Shown here piece after piece: positions 1 to 4,159 of a stretch of DNA of 5,310 nt. Both the position numbers and the translations under genes were made by a program. Source of the stretch: an uncultured Clostridia bacterium. Lineage in GTDB: Bacteria; Bacillota; Clostridia; Lachnospirales; CAG-274. The notes under the pieces are model-generated. The model saw only the letters and a program-made list of their open reading frames with translations, was not told the DNA's origin and searched no databases. The stretch covers positions 1 to 5,310 of the forward strand of contig CANRCU010000169.1 of assembly GCA_947629215.1 (NCBI GenBank). Direction: 5' to 3'. How positions within the stretch are numbered: the first letter of the stretch is position 1; each line of letters begins with the position of its first letter.

Positions 1-1094
1 GTCTTGCCCTCTTTGTATTTCCAATGCGCTGCGATACCGTATTCGGCGATGCGGTGCATTTCCCACGTCCTTATCTGCACTTCAAAGGGCGTACCTTCGG
101 GACCTATAAGAGTGTTGTGCAAGGACTGGTATCTGTTTGCTTTTGGCATGGAGATATAGTCTTTGAAACGCTCGGGCAGGGGTTTGTACATCTCGTGTAC
201 TATACCGAGGGCGCCATAACAGTCGGCAACGGTGTCTACCATTATCCTGACCGCAAAAAGATCAAATATCTGATCTATGGTCTTGTTCTTATTGTGCATT
301 TTTTTGTAAATGCTGAAAAAATGTTTGGGTCTGCCGTATACTTCGCATTTTATGCCGTGTTCGTCACAAGCCTTCTGTATGTCTTGGACTATTTTGTGAA
401 CATATGCCTCGCGTTCGGAATGTTTGCGGCGTATCTTGTCGACAAGGTCATAATATGCCTCGGGTTCAAGATAGCGCAGACAGAGGTCTTCAAGCTCGAC
501 TTTTATTTTGGATATACCCAAACGGTCGGCAAGCGGAGCGTAGATGTTGAGTGTTTCCTGAGCTATCTCCTTTTGCTTTTCGGCGCGCATATACTTCAGT
601 GTACGCATATTGTGCAGTCTGTCCGCAACTTTTATAAGTATGACGCGTATATCCTTTGCCATGGAAAGGAACATTTTACGGTAGTTTTCCGCCTGAAAAT
701 CTTCTTTTGAAGTGAATTTTATTTTTTCAAGCTTTGTAACGCCGTCGACAAGCAGGGCAACATCGTCGTTGAACATAGCGGCTATATCTTCAAGAGTATA
801 TTCCGTATCTTCCACAACGTCATGCAGTATGCCTGCAACGATGCTCTCTATATCAAGCTCCAGTTCGGCAAGTATGGTCGCAACACAAAGCGGATGGATG
901 ATGTAGGGTTCACCCGATTTGCGGAATTGGTCGTGGTGCGCCTCATACGCTAAGTCGAACGCCTTTTTGACCATGGAATAGTCGTCGCTCGGATGATACC
1001 TTTTTATTGCGGCTATAAGATTCTGATAAAGCGTTTCTATTTGTTTCTGAGGATCTTGCAAAGCAAGTTCCTGCAATTTATGGGTCTCCTGCAT
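1..1094 (-). CDS. rel: Bifunctional (p)ppGpp synthetase/hydrolase Rel (RelA/SpoT family), 5' part
   Basis: Makes (p)ppGpp from ATP and GDP/GTP and hydrolyses it, the central enzyme of the stringent response in the cytoplasm. The window holds the first 364 residues; the C-terminal TGS/ACT regulatory half lies off the left edge. Seen in the translation: the HD hydrolase domain (about residues 40-200) with R58, H67, H91-D92, E95-D96, D158 and N162 at the expected metal and nucleotide positions. The synthetase domain (about 245-364) has YGRPKHFFSIYKK at 253-265, RFKDYI at 309-314, YQSLHN at 322-327, EVQIRT at 338-343 and HRIAEYGIAAHWKYKEG at 347-363. The basic RxKD form of the 309-312 loop is the one known from bifunctional Rel enzymes, in contrast to the acidic ExDD of monofunctional RelA. 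Both active sites look intact and no frameshift was found. The ATG is chosen because AAGAAGGTGAT (1100-1110), almost a full anti-SD match, sits 5 nt upstream. The gene follows luxS on the same strand and has its own promoter. Confidence 0.97.
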   Translation of the reverse strand, partial: MQETHKLQELALQDPQKQIETLYQNLIAAIKRYHPSDDYSMVKKAFDLAYEAHHDQFRKSGEPYIIHPLCVATILAELELDIESIVAGILHDVVEDTEYTLEDIAAMFNDDVALLVDGVTKLEKIKFTSKEDFQAENYRKMFLSMAKDIRVILIKVADRLHNMRTLKYMRAEKQKEIAQETLNIYAPLADRLGISKIKVELEDLCLRYLEPEAYYDLVDKIRRKHSEREAYVHKIVQDIQKACDEHGIKCEVYGRPKHFFSIYKKMHNKNKTIDQIFDLFAVRIMVDTVADCYGALGIVHEMYKPLPERFKDYISMPKANRYQSLHNTLIGPEGTPFEVQIRTWEMHRIAEYGIAAHWKYKEGK

Positions 1095-1143
1095 AAAATA
1101 TCACCTTCTTGTATGAATAACGGCGTTTTCTTGTTAAAAATAA

Positions 1144-1172
1144 ATTATAATACTTTATTCGGGCGTTGTAAA
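1144..1172 (-). promoter_or_regulatory. Sigma-A-type promoter of rel
   Basis: On the minus strand TTTACA (1167-1172) is separated by exactly 17 nt from a perfect TATAAT (1144-1149). This is close to the vegetative consensus and puts the start near 1137, about 43 nt upstream of the rel ATG. It begins only 5 bp after the luxS stop codon. rel can therefore be transcribed independently of luxS. No terminator hairpin separates the two genes, so luxS read-through into rel also remains possible. Not shown experimentally. Confidence 0.7.
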
Positions 1173-1177
1173 GTGTT

Positions 1178-1657
1178 TTATTCGGGGTATCTCAAATTTT
1201 CTTCCTTTATATCGGACAGTATCTCGTCAAGGAATTTTTTTGCCTCCCACTTGCAGTAGGCAAGGTTGTGATCAAGGCAGTTACCGCATTCGGCGCGTTT
1301 GCTGCCCGGTATCTCACCCTCGTAGTCAGCCATAAAAGCAAAAGCGTCTTTTATGAGCGGCAGTATGTCCCTTGATGTCAGGTCGCCCGCAAATATTGCA
1401 TAAAAACCTGTCCGACAGCCCATAGGACCGATATATACCGTTTTTTTGCCCCATTGTTCGTCGTTTCTTATATATGTGGCAAGCAGATGCTCTGCCGTGT
1501 GTATTGCCGCTGCGGTCATACACGGTTCGATATTCGGCTTTTTAAGACGTATGTCAAAAGTTGTTATTACTTCACTGCCGACTTTGTCTTTGCGGGATAC
1601 GTATATACCGGGCAAAAGACGGTCGTGGTCGATGGTAAAACTTGCGATCTTTTCCAT
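1178..1657 (-). CDS. luxS: S-ribosylhomocysteine lyase LuxS (AI-2 synthase)
   Basis: Cleaves S-ribosylhomocysteine to homocysteine and 4,5-dihydroxy-2,3-pentanedione, the precursor of autoinducer 2. It is the second step of S-adenosylhomocysteine recycling after Pfs/MTAN, which is not in this window. The 159-residue length is normal for the family. The metal site is complete: HTAEH with H53 and H57, and C124 in ECGNC (123-127). The catalytic cysteine is C81 in the GPMGCRTGFY segment (77-86). The SFTIDH segment (6-11) near the N-terminus and D35-R37 of the substrate pocket are also present. The ATG at 1657 is supported by AAAGGGGGA (1664-1672), 6 nt upstream. The gene lies upstream of rel on the same strand. 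A likely promoter is at 1726-1754, giving a leader of about 60 nt. No S-box or SAH riboswitch pattern was recognised upstream. Nothing indicates truncation or frameshift. Confidence 0.98.
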   Translation of the reverse strand: MEKIASFTIDHDRLLPGIYVSRKDKVGSEVITTFDIRLKKPNIEPCMTAAAIHTAEHLLATYIRNDEQWGKKTVYIGPMGCRTGFYAIFAGDLTSRDILPLIKDAFAFMADYEGEIPGSKRAECGNCLDHNLAYCKWEAKKFLDEILSDIKEENLRYPE

Positions 1658-1725
1658 TATTGGTCCCCCTTTATTATAAGAATATGGTTAAAAAATTTTA
1701 TCCTCCGAAAAATAGGTTATCTTCT

Positions 1726-1754
1726 ATTTTAATACAAAATCGTATATTTTACAA
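1726..1754 (-). promoter_or_regulatory. Candidate luxS promoter
   Basis: The minus strand has TTGTAA (1749-1754, 4 of 6 consensus positions), a 17-nt spacer, then TAAAAT (1726-1731, 5 of 6). Transcription would start near 1719, giving a leader of about 60 nt. The site lies downstream of the terminator-like hairpin of the upstream RNA candidate, so luxS would be a separate unit. A second perfect TATAAT at 1673-1678 is less likely, because it touches the ribosome site and has no recognisable -35 at the right distance. Confidence 0.45.
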
Positions 1755-1788
1755 GGTATTTTGTTCAAAATTGTTGTGTTTTTCATGT

Positions 1789-1918
1789 AAAATGCAAAAG
1801 CGGTCTTTACAGACCGCCTTTACATAAAGAGAAGGTATTCTTTATGGGGTTTACAGTTTAATCATATATTGAGGGATGCATAAACTGTATTGTGAAAATA
1901 TTAGGGGTTTTTCACAAT
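1789..1918 (-). ncRNA. Putative small RNA of four tandem hairpins, unrecognised family
   Basis: No known RNA family is recognised. Reading the minus strand from a predicted start near 1916-1918 there are four hairpins in a row. HP1: 10-bp stem ATTGTGAAAA/TTTTCACAAT (1909-1918 with 1889-1898), loop ACCCCTAATA. HP2: 8-9-bp stem TACAGTTTA/TAAACTGTA (1881-1889 with 1852-1860), 20-nt loop that can close 3 more pairs (CAT/ATG) to leave CCCTCAATAT. HP3: 8-bp stem CATAAAGA/TCTTTATG (1839-1846 with 1823-1830), loop ATACCTTC. HP4: GCGGTCT/AGACCGC with loop GTAA (1800-1817), then a broken U-tract. A C-rich linker (AACCC) joins HP2 and HP3. An extended -10 promoter sits just upstream. The minus orientation is favoured by that promoter, by the terminator at the far end, and because HP4 extends through a G-U pair in minus-strand RNA where plus-strand RNA would have an A-C mismatch. 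It could instead be a long luxS leader. Confidence 0.6.
1792..1821 (-). terminator. Intrinsic terminator-like hairpin ending the RNA candidate
   Basis: On the minus strand AAAGGCGGTCT pairs with AGACCGCTTTT around a GTAA loop. This makes 11 bp including one G-U pair, with a perfect 7-bp GC-rich core (1800-1806 with 1811-1817). TTTTGCATTTT follows, a U-tract interrupted by GCA, so termination may be incomplete and some read-through towards luxS is possible. On the plus strand the same hairpin has an A-C mismatch and only three T residues after it, so it is a poorer terminator there. Confidence 0.55.
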
Positions 1919-1922
1919 CATT

Positions 1923-1953
1923 ATTATAGCAAACAAACAACGAAAAGTGTTAA
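1923..1953 (-). promoter_or_regulatory. Extended -10 promoter for the small RNA candidate
   Basis: The minus strand carries a perfect TATAAT (1923-1928) preceded by TGC (1929-1931), the extended -10 arrangement that lowers the need for a good -35. The best -35 is TTAACA (1948-1953, 5 of 6), but at a long 19-nt spacing. A run of nine A residues on this strand (1975-1983) lies about 60 nt upstream of the start and could act as an UP-like element. The predicted start, near 1916-1918, coincides with the first base of hairpin HP1. Confidence 0.55.
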
Positions 1954-1963
1954 CAAACTTATG

Positions 1964-1992
1964 TTGATTTGAAATTTTTTTTTGTATATTAT
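1964..1992 (+). promoter_or_regulatory. Candidate spoVD promoter
   Basis: TTGATT (1964-1969, 4 of 6) and TATTAT (1987-1992, 5 of 6) are separated by exactly 17 nt. The spacer contains a nine-T tract. Transcription would start near 1999, leaving a leader of about 130 nt. The -35 lies 10 bp from the -35 of the minus-strand RNA promoter, so the two are back-to-back. The pattern is of vegetative sigma-A type; no convincing sporulation-sigma (SigE-type) pair was found between here and the start codon. Confidence 0.5.
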
Positions 1993-1995
1993 TAC

Positions 1996-2130
1996 AGACC
2001 GATTTGATAAGAAGTATCAATACTGTGTTTATGTTGTCGGTTTTATGGCGATTTTGGCATAGGCGGTTTGGAATAAAGCAGATTTTGTGATAATAGAATT
2101 ATAAAAAAACATTGTCCCAAGGAGCAGGGT
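1996..2130 (+). other. Long, partly structured spoVD leader
   Basis: If the promoter at 1964-1992 is used, the leader starts with a foldable element. AGACCGA (1996-2002) can pair with TCGGTTT (2037-2043), including one G-U pair. It encloses a perfect 6-bp hairpin TTGATA/TATCAA (2004-2009 with 2015-2020) with loop AGAAG. The rest (2044-2118) is A/T-rich without obvious structure, and the AAGGAG ribosome site is at 2119-2124. No known riboswitch pattern was recognised. The TTGATA-N5-TATCAA palindrome could instead be an operator for a dimeric repressor just downstream of the start point. Confidence 0.35.
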
Positions 2131-4047
2131 ATGTCAAAAACACGTATACTTACAAAAAAACGTACACTTTTTCTTATGACCTGTATGTTTACGGGTCTTT
2201 TTGTTATGATATGCCGTATAGCGTGGCTTCAGAGCAGCGCCGGCGGAGATTATGTGAAAATGGCTTATGACCGTCAGACCCGTGACAGGCTTATAGCGCC
2301 GCGCAGAGGGAATATCACAGACAGGAACGGCAATATATTGGCAGGTACAAAAACAGCGGCTGCCATAAGCGTTATACACGCGCAGATAAAAGACGAGGAG
2401 AAAACGGCAAGGGCGCTTGCGGATGTGCTTGGGCTTGACTATAACGAGGTGTTGGAAAAAGTCTGTAAAAAAGTTGCTCTTGTGCGAATAAAAGATAAAG
2501 CGAACGAAGAAGAGGTGGAAAAATTGAGGGATATGCAGCTTGACGGTGTGATGATAGACGAGGATATAAAACGCGTATATCCTTACAGAACAACGGCTGC
2601 GCAGGTGATAGGTTTTGTGGGCAAAGACAATCAGGGCATAATCGGGCTTGAGGCAAAGTACGACAGTGTGCTTAGCGGCAAAAAAGGCAGGATAATGACA
2701 TATACAAAGGCGGCGGGGGAGGAAATACCGAATATGCCCCAGTACCGTCAGCCGCCTGTCGACGGCGGTGACCTTGTTACCACCATAGACCTTAATGTGC
2801 AGCGATATGCGGAGCAGCTGATAGAAAATACGGTCAATATAAAACAGGCGAAAAGCGGGGCTGTTATTGTTATGGATCCGAAAAACGGCGAGATATATGC
2901 AATGGCGAATTATCCCTCTTTTGACCTGAACGACCCGTATACGGTAAATGACGAAAGCGTGGACGAAAAGACCAAAAACGACGCTCTTAACCGTATGTGG
3001 CGTAATTTTACCATAAATGATACATACGAGCCGGGTTCGACTTTCAAGGTCATAACCTCGGCTGCCGGTCTTGAAGAAGGCGTAGTAAAAACAACGGATG
3101 TTTTCAACTGCAATGCAGGCAGGGTAATTGCCGACAGGCTCATAAAATGCTGGCGTTCGCCCCGAAGTCACGGTACGGAAACTTTTGTGGAAGGTGTGCA
3201 GAACAGCTGCAATCCCGTTTTTATGGATGTTGCCGCAAGGCTCGGCGGCGATAAGTTCTATGAATACATGATAAAATACGGGTTCGACAAAAAAACGGGC
3301 GTAGACCTTCCGGGAGAAGCTGTCGGTATAATGCATGCAAAGGACAAGATAGGTCCGCTTGAAACAGCGACGATGAGTTTCGGTCAGGGTTTTCAGATAA
3401 CGCCTTTGCAGCTTGTGTGCGCCGTTGCGGCAACGGTAAACGGAGGCACGGCTGTTACGCCGCATTTCGCAAAAGAAATAAGAAACGAAAAGGGCGAAAC
3501 GGTAAGTACCTTTGAATATGACGATGGCAGGCGGATAATATCAAAGGAAACTTCGGATACTGTGAGAGAAATACTCGAAAGCGTGGTCGCGGTGGGTACG
3601 GGCAACAAAACATATATCCCGGGTATGAGGATAGGCGGCAAGACTGCGACCAGTCAGAAACTGCCGAGAGGCAGCGGAAAATACATAGCCTCGTTCTGCG
3701 CCTTTGCGCCTGCGGAAGACCCGAGCGTTATTGCGCTTGTGCTGATTAACGAGCCTCAGGGCGTATACTACGGCGGACAGGTCGCAGGTCCCGTAATGAG
3801 GCAGTTGTTTGAAAATATTTTGCCGTATTTAGGCATATCGCCTGTTTACAACGATAAGGAAAGCGATTTTGAGTCGAAAATTGTCGAAAACTTTATCGGT
3901 ATGAAAAAAGCGGAAATAATGGAAAAGTTGCGAAATAATGAGCCAAAACCCGAATTTATCGGCGGCGGAAATGTCGTAAAGTCGCAGTTTCCGCCGCCCG
4001 GAGAAAAAATAAACCCTAAAAGTAAAATAATTCTATATACCGATTGA
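2131..4047 (+). CDS. spoVD: Class B penicillin-binding protein, SpoVD type (transpeptidase with C-terminal PASTA domain)
   Basis: A membrane-anchored D,D-transpeptidase that cross-links peptidoglycan outside the cell. The 638 residues are close to the size of Bacillus SpoVD. Seen in order: a short basic N-terminus and one membrane segment (about 14-34); the pedestal domain (about 50-205) opening with RRGNITDRNGNILA (58-71); the transpeptidase domain (about 240-563) with nucleophile S303 in STFK, SCN at 359-361 and FGQG at 417-420; and a single PASTA domain (about 582-638). The third active-site motif reads KTA (504-506) in place of the usual KTG. Cysteines C327, C340 and C360 lie near the active site; Bacillus SpoVD is known to carry a redox-sensitive cysteine pair in this region. 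The start has AAGGAG (2119-2124) 6 nt upstream. The single PASTA and the following murE match the Bacillus order spoVD-murE. mraZ, rsmH and ftsL do not precede it. It could be the vegetative division PBP (pbpB/ftsI role) and not a sporulation-specific one; the sigma-A-like promoter leans that way. Confidence 0.9.
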   Translation: MSKTRILTKKRTLFLMTCMFTGLFVMICRIAWLQSSAGGDYVKMAYDRQTRDRLIAPRRGNITDRNGNILAGTKTAAAISVIHAQIKDEEKTARALADVLGLDYNEVLEKVCKKVALVRIKDKANEEEVEKLRDMQLDGVMIDEDIKRVYPYRTTAAQVIGFVGKDNQGIIGLEAKYDSVLSGKKGRIMTYTKAAGEEIPNMPQYRQPPVDGGDLVTTIDLNVQRYAEQLIENTVNIKQAKSGAVIVMDPKNGEIYAMANYPSFDLNDPYTVNDESVDEKTKNDALNRMWRNFTINDTYEPGSTFKVITSAAGLEEGVVKTTDVFNCNAGRVIADRLIKCWRSPRSHGTETFVEGVQNSCNPVFMDVAARLGGDKFYEYMIKYGFDKKTGVDLPGEAVGIMHAKDKIGPLETATMSFGQGFQITPLQLVCAVAATVNGGTAVTPHFAKEIRNEKGETVSTFEYDDGRRIISKETSDTVREILESVVAVGTGNKTYIPGMRIGGKTATSQKLPRGSGKYIASFCAFAPAEDPSVIALVLINEPQGVYYGGQVAGPVMRQLFENILPYLGISPVYNDKESDFESKIVENFIGMKKAEIMEKLRNNEPKPEFIGGGNVVKSQFPPPGEKINPKSKIILYTD

Positions 4048-4072
4048 TTTTTTTTTAGGTTTGTATTATAAT
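4044..4072 (+). promoter_or_regulatory. Internal promoter for murE overlapping the spoVD stop
   Basis: TTGATT (4044-4049, overlapping the spoVD TGA) and a perfect TATAAT (4067-4072) are spaced by exactly 17 nt. The -35 hexamer is identical to that of the candidate spoVD promoter. The start would fall near 4079, giving a leader of about 77 nt. This lets murE be transcribed apart from spoVD, which would be expected if murE is needed at all times. The spacer contains most of a nine-T run (4048-4056); no hairpin precedes it, so it is not a terminator. Confidence 0.6.
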
Positions 4073-4099
4073 GTATAGAAAATGGGTGGACTAAGGGTC

Positions 4100-4159
4100 A
4101 TGAGTACAAAGCGTGAGCGCAGTACAAATATCATTGACAGGAGATGGGATTTGCCATGA
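4100..4159 (+). CDS. Possible 19-residue leader peptide overlapping the murE start
   Basis: A short ORF reads MSTKRERSTNIIDRRWDLP. Its TGA stop (4157-4159) overlaps the murE ATG (4156-4158) as ATGA, the classic arrangement for translational coupling. An in-frame ATG at 4082 would extend it by six residues but has no ribosome site. For the 4100 start the best candidate is GGTGG (4085-4089), 10 nt upstream; AAGGG (4093-4097) is too close. The peptide is strongly basic and resembles no family known to me. It may be chance, since a 20-codon open stretch is not significant by itself. Confidence 0.3.
   Translation: MSTKRERSTNIIDRRWDLP
4139..4155 (+). promoter_or_regulatory. Unusually spaced murE ribosome binding site
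   Basis: AGGAG (4139-4143) is 12 nt from the chosen ATG at 4156, longer than usual. An in-frame ATG at 4144 directly abuts the same AGGAG, too close for normal initiation, and would add only MGFA. The family's usual MKL-type N-terminus favours 4156. The long spacing fits a start that depends partly on coupling to the upstream small ORF, or on the weak GGGA at 4146-4149. Confidence 0.5.

Noticed and set aside
24..906. Plus-strand open frames of 228 and 64 residues opposite rel
   Set aside because: The minus strand encodes an uninterrupted Rel with all catalytic motifs; the plus frames have no ribosome site or recognisable domain and are antisense shadows.
1673..1678. Perfect TATAAT on the minus strand as the luxS -10
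   Set aside because: It abuts the ribosome site so the transcript would start inside it, and there is no -35-like hexamer 16-18 nt upstream.
1889..1918. TTGTGAAAA/TTTTCACAA inverted repeat as a Rex- or CRP-type operator
   Set aside because: The arms resemble TTGTGAA/TTCACAA half-sites, but the gap is far too wide for either consensus; a transcribed hairpin explains it better.
1658..1920. SAM (S-box), SAH or T-box riboswitch in the luxS upstream region
   Set aside because: None of the conserved core sequences of these families was recognised, and the hairpins are simple consecutive stems without a multi-branch junction.
2031..2090. 19-codon ORF (MLSVLWRFWHRRFGIKQIL) in the spoVD leader
   Set aside because: No ribosome binding site before the ATG and no overlap with the spoVD start; an open stretch this short is expected by chance.
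2134..3465. 443-residue minus-strand open frame opposite spoVD
   Set aside because: Long but composed of low-plausibility His/Tyr/Arg-rich sequence with no domain; it mirrors the codon bias of spoVD, whose motifs are clear on the plus strand.
4044..4056. T-run after the spoVD stop as a terminator
   Set aside because: No GC-rich hairpin precedes the nine T residues; the tract lies in the spacer of a good promoter.
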